Assembly: GCA_023512835.1 (NCBI GenBank)
Contig: JAKCVP010000413.1
Span: 248,001-312,000 of the forward strand
Direction of reading: 5' to 3'
Source: Taxillus chinensis
Taxonomy: Eukaryota; Streptophyta; Magnoliopsida; Santalales; Loranthaceae
Length of the DNA: 64,000 bases
A program made the translations under genes and the position numbers. The notes beneath the pieces were generated by a model. It worked only from the letters and a program-made list of their open reading frames with translations, was not told the origin of the DNA and ran no database searches. Below are positions 11,572 through 22,665 of the stretch, piece after piece. Positions within the stretch are counted from its first letter, which is position 1; every line of letters starts with the position of its first letter.

Positions 11572-12240
11572 ATGGCCAAGGTTCCTCGCAACTTTCGCTT
11601 GCTGGAGGAACTCGAGAAGGGCGAGAAAGGTCTCGGCGCCGGTCCGTGATGCCCTTCCCCTCGCTCCAACCATCGCCTGGACAAACAGCTGACTTGCTCT
11701 CAAGAGGCTTGCTCCTACGGTCTAGACGATGGAGAAGACCTGCTCATGTCCAATTGGAACGGCACAATTCTTGGCCCGCCTCATGTAAGACCAGCATCCA
11801 CGCATCTGACACCGTACTTCCACGCGACTGACATATTCGTCTCCCCAGAGCGCACACGAGAACCGTATCTACAGCTTGAAGATCCACTGCGGTCCAAACT
11901 ATCCCGATGTTCCTCCTGATGTCACATTTGTGTCCAAGATCAACCTCCCCTGCGTCAACGACAAGAATGGAAAGGTGAGTCTACACCGCTACGGGCTAAG
12001 GGTCAGAGAACAGCGGATACTAAGACACGTTGCCAAAGGTGGATGCTTCGCGGCTACCGTGTCTGAGCCAGTGGAAGCGTGACTTTAACATGGAAACGAT
12101 TCTGATCGAGTTGAGACGGTATGTATTTCTCCGCGCGACAACGAGTTGGGGCATAGACTTACTCCGTTTTCGACAGATACATGGCACATCCAAACCACAA
12201 GAAGCTACCACAGCCTCAAGAAGGTTCAATCTACACCTAG
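11572..12240 (+). CDS. MMS2: Ubiquitin-conjugating enzyme E2 variant Mms2/Uev1 (139 aa)
   Basis: Five exons: 11572..11641, 11705..11784, 11849..11974, 12039..12118 and 12177..12240. All phases agree, and introns are 58-64 bases. The first donor is the variant GTCCGT with a CTGAC branch site. The product begins [20 protein letters not shown], contains the E2-fold core [20 protein letters not shown] and [16 protein letters not shown], and ends [19 protein letters not shown]. This is the Mms2/Uev signature; the HPN motif and catalytic cysteine of active E2 enzymes are absent, as expected. Mms2 pairs with Ubc13 to build K63-linked ubiquitin chains on PCNA in post-replication repair. The length matches the family. 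Because of its small exons, no long open frame reveals the whole gene. Confidence 0.95.
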
Positions 12241-13417
12241 GCGGCGCTAGGATTTGGTGCTGCTTCTGCAGCCAAACATGCCTCTACGGTAGTGTTGGGA
12301 ATGCGCAAGCATGCTATGCACTCACTCACGCAGCTTTTGCGGCGCTATACATCGAGCACGCTACGATCCAATGCAGAAACGCGGCACGAGTTGCAATTTG
12401 AGCGAATTGCTCAAATGCTGCGCTTGCTTGACGTGTTCGCACTCAGGACTTATGCGGACATCAGGGATTGGGGGGCACGAGGGTCGACGTGACCTAGCAG
12501 TGAATGGATGCAAAGTCAGCCACGTAGTGGCCCACCCTCCTCCGCGTGACGTACTTTTAGGTCTTCTGCTTCAAAATACGTTAGGTATACGTGTATGTGA
12601 CCACAATTCAGCCATCCAGAACGGCTCAATCAAGCAAGACACACTCGGATGACCATTATCCGCCTTACCCGCGACGGACCGACAGCTCAGGCTTGATACG
12701 TTCGTACAAGCACTACGACCAGCCAATTCTCGTCCTGCATGTCAGCCAAGAGTCGCGGAGACATCGCAACCAGTGAGACTGACAGCGATCGACCATGCTC
12801 AACGACTTTGCAGCGCGCCAAGACGTTTTGCTTCTCCGCCATCAAGTGCCCTAAGAACCGACGGAAAAGGAGTGGGAGTCAAGTCTGCGACCGTAACGGA
12901 TTTTTCATTCACCTGTCACCTGCGCTGTGTACAGCGCGACCAGCATGGCAAAGACACCTAGCGGTAGCTCACCGCAAATGCGCCCCATTGAAAAGTCTCG
13001 TCTTTGCTTAGCACGAGCCCTTTGCATGCCAATCTGGTGTGGAGTTCCAATACCCTTCATCAAAATGAGCATCCCAATTCCCAGGTGGCGAGCCGTCGCC
13101 CAAACTCCAGAGTCAATGACTTCATTTCCCCTCTACCATAGGTAAGTCCGCCCTCCGGAAGCACGCCCTGACACCGTATGAAAACGCTCATTGGAAGGAT
13201 TCCGTGTGATATGCATCGTGTTCGAGAAAAGAAATGTATGCTGTGCAATGTGAGTTGCAACCAGTGCGCCGGGTAAGAAATAGAAGGTCGTCATGGTGGT
13301 AGGGATTCCGGTCCCGTGAGTTTACTGCAGATCGTGCTAGAATTCTGTAAATGGGCTGATTGCTTGGACGACAGGGATTTTTCTCGTCTTCGCTTTGAAT
13401 CGACGCTTTACAAAGAG
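12241..13417. other. Convergent intergenic region, nothing certain
   Basis: Lies between the 3' ends of MMS2 (+) and the PKA gene (-). A frame at about 12945-13141 (MAKTPSGSSPQMRP start) ends at a GTAAGT, but no partner exon or family was found. Otherwise nothing is supported. Confidence 0.4.
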
Positions 13418-15581
13418 TCAGAAAGACTCAAACATGCTATCGTATTTCTTGCGAAGATCTGGTGTGTACACTGTCTTGCGCTCCGGCTCCAGATCGTAGT
13501 TTTCGAAGTGGCTCGTATCGTCCTGTTTGAAAACATGTAAGTCTACAGACCTGAGGACGGGGGTGCCAATCCCGGCAAACTGAAAGATGATTCAAAAGAC
13601 TTACGTGACTCTGTACGTTGGGATTGATTGGTGCGGGTACCTCCCGGCGGTACAACTTCTCCCAGTCGACATCCTTGAAGAATGCGTGATCTTGGACATC
13701 TTTGGCGCCGCCGCTTAGGTTACCAAGACGCTTATTGGGGTTGACTTCGCATAATCTCGTAATGAGGTCTTGAGCCTCTTCAGACATGCCGTTAGGATAA
13801 TGGATATGGCCATCGACGATTCTGTGAGTTCCTGTTAGCTACTGTGTAATGCAGTGCCGGCTCAGATGCTTGGAGGGTGATCGTACTGCTCGTAGATCTT
13901 CATAGGATTCTCGTCCCAAAAAGGCGGCTGGCCAACAATGAACTCGTACAGAAGGATTCCAAAACCCCACCAGTCGACTGGAGGACCGTGACCTGAGGAA
14001 GAAATTAGCCAAACATCCAGAGCGCAAAGCACAAACAGCTAAACCAACCTGTATTCTTGATAGTTTCAGGAGCTAGGTATTCCTACACAGCAGGGTCAGA
14101 CCTGGATTAACAAGGATTGTAATGGCAGGGATTAAGACATACGGGTGTGCCGCAAAGTGTCCAGGTGGATTCTGCAACAATGGGTCAGTTCGTAGGCTCC
14201 AAAGTCACGCAGGAAAGATTTGCACATACTGCCGTCCAGCTTTTTGGCGAAGCCAAAGTCAACAAGTTTCAAATGACCGTCACCGTCCAGTAGGATGTTC
14301 TCTGGTTTCAGATCACGATAGGCCATGCCCTCCCGCTCGTGCAAAAATTGTAGGACCAAGGCGAGCTCGGCAGCGTAGAATCGGGCGACTTCTTCGTTGA
14401 AGCGTCTATTCCGTCTGAGATAAGAAAAAATTTCTCCGCCAGGAATGTAATCGAGCTATGATTGTGAGTCTCGAGAGCTACAGGTCATGATCACAGCTCA
14501 GCTTACAATCATGTACAGGTTGTCGGCGTCCTGGAAGCTTGCCATCAAAGTTGTGATGAAGGGATGTCCTGATACCTGGGCGAGGATAGTGCGCTCACTG
14601 CGAACCTGCGACAAGGTCAGATGACGGTGAGACGACGGTAGACCATGGCAGAGGTGCATACGTGCTCAACCTGTTTCAGCTTGATAACTGCGATTAAGGA
14701 GCGTCAGTTTCATGCGACAGAGCGAAGGTGCTTGGGCGTGTTGGAGGCTTACTGTCGGCCTTTCGCAACACTTTTAGAGCAAACACTTTGTCTTCGTCGC
14801 CAGCCTGAGGTTGAGCCAGCTTCGCCAGCCAGACGCGGGCAAAAGTACCTATAAGACGTCATTTTAGAAACAGCAGGCCACAGGCAGGCATGAGCAGCGA
14901 CGAACCTGTGCCGACGGTCTTGATGAGCCTAAAATCCTTGCGCTCGAGGCTCTTGGAAGAATGGCCCAGGCGCTTCTCGTTGACGGGTTTGCATATTTGG
15001 TCGAAGGAAAGCGGGGCTTTGTTATCGCAGTCCCAAGAGCATATCAGTGCCTTCTCCTCCTCCTTCCGACGCTGGTATTCGGGATCGCGATCCCGCTCGG
15101 CGTCCTTCTTTGCCTGGGCCTTGTGGTTAGAGGAGCGAGGCAGATGCGGATGGGCGGCAGTGTGGCCGATGCCATGGAAAAAGTTCTTTGCGGCTGTGGC
15201 CATCTTGTCGATGGATCGGGTGCGCTTCGCAGCTACGAAGGCGGCACCATTCTCTGTGGGCGAGGGCGGCTGTGTGGAGGAGGAATGCGCGGCAGGCCTG
15301 GCAGGAGGGGCGGACTTGGTTTGGGTAAGGGCCGAGGTGGAGGAAGGGAAGTGATGGAGTGTAGGGAGGGCAGCTGAAGGACGGCGGAGGCTGAAGTGAG
15401 AGCGCGTGGACCGCAGTCGAGAGGGTTGGAACCAATGACCAGACGGCGGCGTGTACGGCCGCCCCGCTCCTCGATTGCCAGTGGTGGACGAAGGTGCTGG
15501 AGAGTCGACGGGCGAAAGCGAAACGCCCTGCACCCCCAACGTCATAAATCCCGTCGTCTGGACAAGCAATTGCGTGGCCAT
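13418..15581 (-). CDS. pkaC2: cAMP-dependent protein kinase catalytic subunit, class II (537 aa, ten exons)
   Basis: Exons: 15581..14906, 14848..14753, 14687..14662, 14605..14507, 14455..14230, 14171..14143, 14082..14049, 13992..13887, 13821..13605 and 13522..13418; every phase matches. Residues 1-215 are disordered, Ser/Pro-rich. The kinase domain follows: Gly loop GTGTFARV (spliced across intron 1), FALKVLRK lysine, [11 protein letters not shown] catalytic loop, DFGFAKK, activation loop [14 protein letters not shown] with the phosphorylatable Thr, and [13 protein letters not shown]. The protein ends FESF, the FxxF motif that PKA tucks into its small lobe. [23 protein letters not shown] and [13 protein letters not shown] fit the second fungal PKA class (pkaB/pkaC2) rather than the main PKA. 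Exons 3 (26 bases), 6 (29) and 7 (34) are very short. Confidence 0.9.
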
Positions 15582-15705
15582 TTTTGGATCCCTGTGGGGT
15601 CGCTTTGTTCGCGACCGACGCTTGCTAAGCAGCAGTAATCAGACGACCCTGAACCGGGCGTCGCTGTCTGCCTGTAGCGGGCCTTTTGGAGGTGTGCACC
15701 TGCAC

Positions 15706-15727
15706 TGGCTGGCTGGCTGGCTGGCTG
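15706..15727. repeat. Tetranucleotide microsatellite (CTGG)n
   Basis: About five copies of CTGG/GGCT in tandem, upstream of the PKA start codon. A simple-sequence repeat; its length may vary between strains. Confidence 0.8.
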
Positions 15728-16087
15728 CGTGTGCGTGCCGGCGGTGCCTCAGCAGCCACGAGCTCGTGCGCTTACTCGAAACGCCTGGGGCCCGAAAGTC
15801 ACTGCTTAGAGTACCGGCGGCGGGCCAAAGTCACCGAGGCTCGCGCTGGATCGCCGGGGGGGCTCTCGCTTCGCCTGCGCGGTTAGTCGTTGGGATGCAG
15901 ATAATTGCTGACGGCTCGAGTCAAGGTTGCGAGTGTCACAAACTCTCACACTCGTGTTGCCTCTTTGAGAGAGTGTGCAGTCCGGAAACGGACGAGAGGA
16001 TGTCTGAGGATGTCTGCCGTCTGGTCGGGCAGACTGGCGCTGGCTGAGATATCCTGGGCGTGCTGGGCTCCAGGCTGCAGGCTGGTG

Positions 16088-16146
16088 AGCAGGGCAGGCA
16101 GGCAGGGCAGGCAGGCTGGTACTAGGTAAGGTAGGCAGGTAGGCAG
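16088..16146. repeat. Imperfect GGCAG / GGTAG simple repeat
   Basis: Many short GGCAGGCAGG and TAGGCAGGTAGG blocks follow one another over about 60 bases. No coding role is visible. Confidence 0.7.
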
Positions 16147-16739
16147 TAGACAAAGGACAAGAGCGTCTCCAAAGGGCTTCAGAACACGCACTACGGTCAT
16201 GTCCTGTGCATTATATTGCGCAGACAGCGTCCTTCGACCGTCATCATTATGTACGCTTCTCACCATCAACTCTAGCCCAAACCCCAGATCCCATTAATCC
16301 CCTGATCTGCTTGCCCGGACGACGCTTTCCTGACAAGTCCTGCCCTAAATCAGCGTGCCAAGCAAGTCTACGACGCCTTCAATTAACGAATCCCACCGAA
16401 GCGCCTGCCAAGCGAAGATCACCCTGAGATGGCACGAAAACGCTGCTTGGCGATTCAACGCAGCATGTACCCTCCGACACAACAACCCAAACATCTGTGG
16501 CCCTTGCTGCTAACACGAAGACAATCTTCTACAAGGCTGAGACAAATGTCCATTCGATACCTGGATCCGTTGTCACGCTGCCCTTGCGCCTCCTTCCTTC
16601 CCGCAAGCCTCCCTTGCCATCCCGTGAGAACGCCGTGCAAATGCGACACCACCATGCTTGAACGACTTCCTCCGTCTTCTGCATCTTGCTATCCTCTTTT
16701 GCCCGGCCTTGGCAAAGCGTTTGGTTCCTTGGTCGCTCT

Positions 16740-17724
16740 CTAGCCTTGAGAATGCGTATTCAGGATAAGCCCCACAATTAGTCTGCACACCTCTTGTTAG
16801 CCTTCTGTTCTGGCCAAGCTTCGTAATTCCCATGGAGCTGTTCATATCTCCAGGAGACGACTCTTGTACCGATCTCTTGCGAACCGGCACAGATACAAAG
16901 TGACTTACCCATACAGTCCAAGCACTTCCCCAAAGATCAGGATTAGCACCATGCCCACGAATATGCGTGATTGCTGCATGTACGCTCGTACTCCCTATTT
17001 AGATAATGCTGTTAGCTGCGTGTGCTCGGTAGCGTCATCGTCACAGACTCCTGCCGCGGTCCTGAACATACCGAGTCGCCCACAACCCCGATCGCGTAGC
17101 CTGCCGCGACGCCACTCAGACCTACTGAAGAGCCAGCTGCCAGGTGCATGCATCCGTCAAAGAGACTGTACGATTTTCCTGGTGGAGGCTCGATGCCCCC
17201 TGCTATCAGGACTGCTATGACTAGAGCGTACACTGCGATGATACCCGACATGACGACTGGAATCAATGACTGCATTTCTTGTCAGCGTATGATCATCATC
17301 TTGATCGCGCAGGATCGCTTGTAGACTCTGTACCTTCATGATGAGGTCTGGTCGGTAGGTACCAATGCCTGCAATACCAATGCCAGACTTTGCTGTGCCA
17401 AAGGCTGCACCCAAGCCTGTGCAAAGTCAGCGTTCTATCTCATCAAGTCGAAGCCACTTCGAGACGTTGTTCTTCAGTGTTGGACACATACAACCGAATA
17501 TCATCTAGAGATCCATATCAAGTCAGTATACGGAGCTGGGCGCGGGTTTGGATAGGCGAACGAGGAGAGACGTACAGCTGATGCGATTCCTGCCTGTAGT
17601 TCGCTTGTCAGTAAGCATTTCGAGATACTAGAGATTGCTTTTGGCAGTCAATCGCAGCGATGGAACTCACCATGCCCAAGAATGGCGCGAACTTGGGAGT
17701 TGTCTCAAGCTCGAGGCTAGACAT
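16740..17724 (-). CDS. VMA3: V-type ATPase proteolipid subunit c (164 aa, seven exons)
   Basis: Exons: 17724..17671, 17593..17576, 17504..17492, 17416..17334, 17269..17072, 16994..16909 and 16782..16740. Phases agree at all six introns. The product starts [18 protein letters not shown], continues AGIASA (the 18-base exon 2) and MIFG (the 13-base exon 3), then [37 protein letters not shown] and [13 protein letters not shown]. Four membrane helices form the two hairpins of the proteolipid ring of the vacuolar proton pump. The proton-carrying glutamate is Glu145, in the last helix. The Vma3 length in yeast is 160. The two micro-exons are required to restore the invariant first-helix sequence. 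The gene is divergent from ROM2. Confidence 0.95.
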
Positions 17725-18294
17725 GATTGCAGCCTCCGCAAAGACGAGACGTCGGTGACTTAATCGAGATGACTGGGCGGTGAGGAAGCTGAAGGCACAC
17801 CGGTACAGGGAAAGTACAAGGACTCGTATGATGAACAAACCAGAGGCAGTGAACGAAAGCAGAATGGTCGCTCTCTACGGCAGCGACGATTCGCAGTCGA
17901 TGATGCGCCATCCGGCGTTACGGGGATTGCAGGGTACGCGGATTTGAAAGCTGAAGTCGGGCTCGCCGCTCGAGCAGTGGTGACAGGACTGGCGGCCAGC
18001 CCAAGACGCTCCCCATCACCACCACCACTGCATCCCTTCACCACGCGGAACCTGCAGACCGCAGCCCACTCGCCCCTGCAGCGTGTTCATCCCTTCGCGC
18101 TTGCCCTCCTTGGTCTTGCGGGTCGCAGGCTCATGGACTCGAACCTTTGTAGATGACCTCGTTGCCATCGGCTGTCTTCGGCCTTGCGCGAAAACCACCT
18201 CCACTCTGCTCTTTCAGGTCGGCGCTGATGTGGTCTTACTGATCGCGAACACTCCTCCCAATCCTTTGAATCCCCTCGCGCCTCCGCCGTCGCC
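17725..18294. promoter_or_regulatory. Divergent promoter region between VMA3 and ROM2
   Basis: A 570-base shared upstream region. A plus-strand frame (ATG 18083) and C-rich pyrimidine blocks just before the ROM2 ATG are likely its 5' leader. No TATA box was seen. Confidence 0.5.
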
Positions 18295-21200
18295 ATGGCC
18301 GACTACTCAGGTCGAAGCTATGCGCGCAATCCGACCGACTTCAACCGGCCCACCTCCTCCAGAAATCCCAACGCGGAGTACAGCATCATCTTTGGGGCTC
18401 AGCGACCCCCCGCCGCAGACAGAACCCAGACCATGTCGTCGCAACCTGGCTACGCTGCGGCTGATCGCGCTCACACAATGGCTTCTCATGCAGCAGACAT
18501 GATGCAGCGAGCGCCTCCCATCCGCCCGGGATTTGCACAGGCGCACGCTTCCGGCGGATATCAAATACCCAACGGCACTCCTGCCCCTCCTGCGAGCCAA
18601 TCCTATGTCCAGCACCAGCCACAACCACAGTACCTTCCCGACCCAGTCTACCCTGACCGACGACCGTATCCACCGCAACGATTAGATTCTCGAAGCCCCA
18701 CTGCCACTCCTGGTGGTCCCACTAGGGTCATTCCTCCACAACAAAGAGCCTACCCAAACAATCCCGCTGCCAATGCCAACGGCTTTCGAACGCAATCGCT
18801 CGCAGGTGGTGTCCGCCCACCAAACTTCGCCATGCCCGGTGGAGGATATCAGCCCGCCCCTGCACAAGGCTTGCGCCAGCAAGCATACACCAACAACTTA
18901 GCTCGCACAACGGCGCAAGGCCGTGCCATCCCTGAGCGTCATGATGAGAGAAGCATGTCAATGACAGCTTTTGCAAGAGACAACGAGTACGCGCAGACAA
19001 TGAGCGGACGAGTCATTCCTAACCGGAGGCGAGAATCGGTGGAACCTGATAGCCGTCAGATGCCGGACGCCAGAACTGATAGCATGACTTCGACCACCAG
19101 TACCATCGCTCCTGGCATCTCGTCACGACACCCGAGTCAAGATGTCTCCGCTTCACGAGCAATGTCCATGCAGTCCACCACCATTGCACCCTCTGATCGA
19201 AGTTACTCAATGACCTCGAGACCTTCCATTACGGCTGCAACTGAGCTGCCACGTGTACATCGTCGCAGAGCTCCCCTTGTATATCCAGCAATGCTCTCGA
19301 AAGTTGCTGAGTGCTTTCGCGAGAGGATGCAATTGGCAGAGAGGGAGAAGGACGGCCTTACGTATAAGAACGCCTTCACCGGTTCCGAGGCTGTTGATCT
19401 CATAGCATACATCATGCAGACTACCGACCGAAATCTTGCACTCCTCCTCGGTCGCTCACTGGATGCTCAAAAGTTCTTCCATGACGTGACCTATGATCAT
19501 CGACTGCGAGATTCTAACACCGAGGTGTATCAGTTTCGTGAGACATTGGTGGAAGAAGGAAATGGCGTCAATGGCGTTTTTACCCTGACGAGCGAATGTT
19601 ACTCGCCAACGTGCACGCCTGACAGGCTCTGCTATTCCATCGCCTGCCCGAAGCGAGTCGATCAGCAAAAGCGTCTTAATATGAGACCACAAGCCGCACT
19701 CAAACGTGAGGACTCTAGGACAAGCTTGCACGAGGAACAGAGTGACGAGCAGAAGCTTTGGATTAACACTGTGCCAAAGGAGATTGCTGACAGCGTCAGT
19801 GACAAAGAGAAGAAGCGGCAAGAGGTCATTTCCGAGATCTGCTACACCGAGCGTGATTTCGTCAAGGACATTGAGTACCTCCACGACTTCTGGTTGAAGC
19901 CGCTCCGAGCCCTGAACGGCGCACGCCCATCTCCGATTCCGGAACATCGTCGCGAGAAATTCATTCGAACCGTGTTCGCCAACTGCACCGAGATCTATAA
20001 CGTTAATTCGAAGCTTGCTCAGGCCTTGACTGCACGCCAGCAGGTGCACCCCGTGGTACACAATGTTGGCGATATCATGTTGGAGTTCGTCCCTAAATTC
20101 ACACCGTTTATCACATATGGTGCCAGCCAACTCAACGGAAAATACGAATTCGAGCGCGAAAAGCAAAGTAACCCTGCGTTTCAGCGATTTACCGATGAGA
20201 CTGAAAGACTCAAAGAGTCTCGAAAGCTGGAATTGAACGGATACTTGACGAAGCCCACGACGCGCTTGGCAAGATATCCTCTCCTGCTGGAAAACATTTT
20301 GAAATACACTGCCGATGATAATCCTGATAAGCAAGACATTCCAAAAGCTATTGAAGGCATACGAGCTGTCCTCACCCAGGTCAATATCGAGTCTGGCAAG
20401 TCTGAAAATCGTTTCACACTGATGCAACTCAGCCAACAACTGGTGTTTAGACCAGGGGAGCATGTTGATCTACAGCTCACAGAAGAGAACCGCAAGCTCA
20501 TCATGAAGGGTATTCTCAAGAAGTCGCCGACCGATGCTACTGGAGACGTCACAACATATCTCTTTGACCATGCAATACTTTTTGTTCGCCCCAAAACTGT
20601 CAACAAGCGCGAGGAACTGAAGGTTTTCAAGCGTCCCATCCCATTGGGGCTTCTCATGGTCCTTCAAATGGAGGAAATCAATCCGAGGCTAGGCCTTGCG
20701 AAACGACCCTCTTCTGGATTGATACCCGGAGCCCGCAGCAACCTTTCCACTACACCTAGGCCAGAGCAAGGGTTTCCCATTACATTCAAAGCGCTTGGAA
20801 AAGGCGGATATGAGCAAACATTGTACTGTGGATCCCAGATACAAAGAGAGAAATGGCTAAAGGCAATCGGCGGTCAACAGAACACCCTAAACAGTCATGA
20901 GAACATTTTCACGAAAACAATCATCAACGAAGGCTTCTTTGTTGGGCCCCTCAAAATCAAGTGTTGCGTACCTATTGACGGAGGCCGCAAGCTGGTCGTT
21001 GGAACTGAGAACGGCGTCTATCTGGCGGATCGACGACACAAAGACGCCTCGATACGACCGAAGCGCGTACTTGATGCAAAATCTGTTACACAGGTCGACG
21101 TGCTAGAGCAGCATTCCATTCTGCTTGTGCTCAGCGATCGCAACTTGTACACTTACTCTCTCGATGCTCTGGATCCAGAGGAGAACTTACTTGCGCCGTC

Positions 21201-22011
21201 CAAGCGAGGAAAGAAGATAACCCATGCCAACTTTTTCAAAGTTGGAGTCTTCGACGGTCAACATCTGGTTTGCTGTGTAAAGACCAGCGCTCTCTCTGCC
21301 ACCATCAAAGTCTTCAAGCCTCACGATGCAATGCCTAGCAACAAGAAGAAATCTGGGTTCGCTAGGATGATGTCCTCGGGTCAAGACGTCTTGAAAGTAT
21401 TCAAAGAGTTCTACATCCCAACAGAAACTTACTCGATCCACTTCCTCCGGTCTTCATTGTGTGTCGGCTGTGCTAAGGGCTTCGAGATCGTCACTCTCGA
21501 TGATTTGGTCACACAACCGCTCCTTGATCAAGCCGATACGTCGCTCGACTTTGTTGCAATGAAAGAGAATCTCAAACCGATATATGTCGAGAGGCTGCAA
21601 CGAGACTTCCTGCTGTGTTACTCGGATTTCTCCTTCTTTGTCAACAAGCACGGTTGGCGGGCCTTCCCCGAGTGGAAAATCACTTGGGAGGGCAACCCAG
21701 AGGCTTTTGCGATCTTCAACCAGCAGTATATCCTTGCATTCGAGCCAAACTTTATTGAAACACGAAGCATGGACACTGGAATGCTTGTCCACATTTTGAC
21801 GGGCAAGAATATCCGAATGCTCCACAGTAGCACTCGTGAAGTAAGTACCCAAAACGTTACAACTTACCCTCTGAACTACGCCCTCTATCCTCTGCTTGTC
21901 AGTCAATGGTCCAAGCTATGTACTAACATCAGGCTACAGATCTTGTATGCTTATGAAAATGAAATGGGCGAGGACGTGATTGCTAGCCTGGACTTTTGGG
22001 GGAGACATTGA
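18295..22011 (+). CDS. ROM2: Rho1 guanine nucleotide exchange factor, Rom2-like (1205 aa)
   Basis: Exon 1 is 18295..21840 and exon 2 is 21940..22011. Residues 1-310 are disordered (Pro, Gln, Ser-rich). A DEP domain follows (about 325-415, with FRERMQLAEREKDGLTYKNAF and GSEAVDLIAYIM), then the DH/RhoGEF domain (about 505-695, starting RQEVISEICYTERDFVKDIE), a PH domain (about 718-860) and a CNH domain (about 880 to the end, with KLVVGTENGVYLAD). This domain order is that of yeast Rom1/Rom2, which activate Rho1 at the membrane in the cell-wall integrity pathway. The intron (GTAAGT, branch TACTAAC, CAG) is 99 bases, free of stops and divisible by three, so the frame reads through. Its removal gives the family ending STREILYAYENEMGED. 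The retained form would carry 33 extra residues. Confidence 0.93.
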   Translation: MADYSGRSYARNPTDFNRPTSSRNPNAEYSIIFGAQRPPAADRTQTMSSQPGYAAADRAHTMASHAADMMQRAPPIRPGFAQAHASGGYQIPNGTPAPPASQSYVQHQPQPQYLPDPVYPDRRPYPPQRLDSRSPTATPGGPTRVIPPQQRAYPNNPAANANGFRTQSLAGGVRPPNFAMPGGGYQPAPAQGLRQQAYTNNLARTTAQGRAIPERHDERSMSMTAFARDNEYAQTMSGRVIPNRRRESVEPDSRQMPDARTDSMTSTTSTIAPGISSRHPSQDVSASRAMSMQSTTIAPSDRSYSMTSRPSITAATELPRVHRRRAPLVYPAMLSKVAECFRERMQLAEREKDGLTYKNAFTGSEAVDLIAYIMQTTDRNLALLLGRSLDAQKFFHDVTYDHRLRDSNTEVYQFRETLVEEGNGVNGVFTLTSECYSPTCTPDRLCYSIACPKRVDQQKRLNMRPQAALKREDSRTSLHEEQSDEQKLWINTVPKEIADSVSDKEKKRQEVISEICYTERDFVKDIEYLHDFWLKPLRALNGARPSPIPEHRREKFIRTVFANCTEIYNVNSKLAQALTARQQVHPVVHNVGDIMLEFVPKFTPFITYGASQLNGKYEFEREKQSNPAFQRFTDETERLKESRKLELNGYLTKPTTRLARYPLLLENILKYTADDNPDKQDIPKAIEGIRAVLTQVNIESGKSENRFTLMQLSQQLVFRPGEHVDLQLTEENRKLIMKGILKKSPTDATGDVTTYLFDHAILFVRPKTVNKREELKVFKRPIPLGLLMVLQMEEINPRLGLAKRPSSGLIPGARSNLSTTPRPEQGFPITFKALGKGGYEQTLYCGSQIQREKWLKAIGGQQNTLNSHENIFTKTIINEGFFVGPLKIKCCVPIDGGRKLVVGTENGVYLADRRHKDASIRPKRVLDAKSVTQVDVLEQHSILLVLSDRNLYTYSLDALDPEENLLAPSKRGKKITHANFFKVGVFDGQHLVCCVKTSALSATIKVFKPHDAMPSNKKKSGFARMMSSGQDVLKVFKEFYIPTETYSIHFLRSSLCVGCAKGFEIVTLDDLVTQPLLDQADTSLDFVAMKENLKPIYVERLQRDFLLCYSDFSFFVNKHGWRAFPEWKITWEGNPEAFAIFNQQYILAFEPNFIETRSMDTGMLVHILTGKNIRMLHSSTREVSTQNVTTYPLNYALYPLLVSQWSKLCTNIRLQILYAYENEMGEDVIASLDFWGRH

Positions 22012-22665
22012 ATAAGCCGCAAGGTTTCCAATCAGCGCCTCTTAGAGCTACCCACTGGTCTGTTATGAGTGCGGAATTCATGAGGATACGCATGTGAAAC
22101 CGCCGGACTCGCTCCCAACGGTGCCCATCAGACCAAGGCGAAGTCACTGCGGGTGCAGAGACATTAGCCATGGCAGGTCGCATACAGATGCACCCAGGCA
22201 AAGCCATGCGCATTACACCGAGTGCCCAAAACCAGACAGAGGCACCAATTGGTGGATATCGTCTCCACCACGTCCTCTGTTTGGTGTCGACGAAGACATT
22301 GACCCCACGCTCGCAGACTTATCTGTACCAATAGTGGAGTAGGGAATAGTGGGGATTTGAGGGGCACGAGTGACACCAGACGAGAAATGGCTGTGACGTG
22401 CAGGAAAGAGCAAGAGGATAGCAAAGAACATGTCTGATTGAATAGTCTTGCTCTCGACCTTCCCCCGACCTCTCAAGTTCTGTGCCGATCAAAACCCTCG
22501 TCTCGGTACTAGGTGCTCTCATGGTGCGATCGGACGACTGTTGGAGTTGCTGTCCTTCGACTTTGGCCTTGCCATGCAGCTCAGTGTATGCTTTCTGCCT
22601 TCCAACGCCATCTGTTGTATCTCGCCCTGTTCTTATCTTGGCTGTACCCCTTTCGGTACCTTGCA
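22012..22665. other. Convergent 3' region
   Basis: Between the stops of ROM2 (+) and the three-exon unknown gene (-). No coding feature is supported. Confidence 0.45.

Larger units (their letters stand above)
15582..16739. other. Intergenic, repeat-bearing
   Basis: 5' flank of the PKA gene and 3' flank of VMA3. GC-rich near 15,600-15,900. Contains a (CTGG)n-type run near 15706-15727 and an imperfect GGCA/GGTA run near 16090-16146. No coding feature is supported. Confidence 0.55.

Noticed and set aside
12945..13141. Possible exon before a GTAAGT between MMS2 and the PKA gene
   Set aside because: No downstream exon, no family likeness, and it lies in a convergent 3' region.
18100..18160. GGTTCGAGTCC on the minus strand, a tRNA B-box-like sequence
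   Set aside because: The flanking bases do not form a T-arm or acceptor stem, so it is not a tRNA.
19456..20463. 335-codon antisense frame inside ROM2
   Set aside because: It is the mirror of the well-conserved DEP-DH coding region; codon bias on the sense strand explains it.
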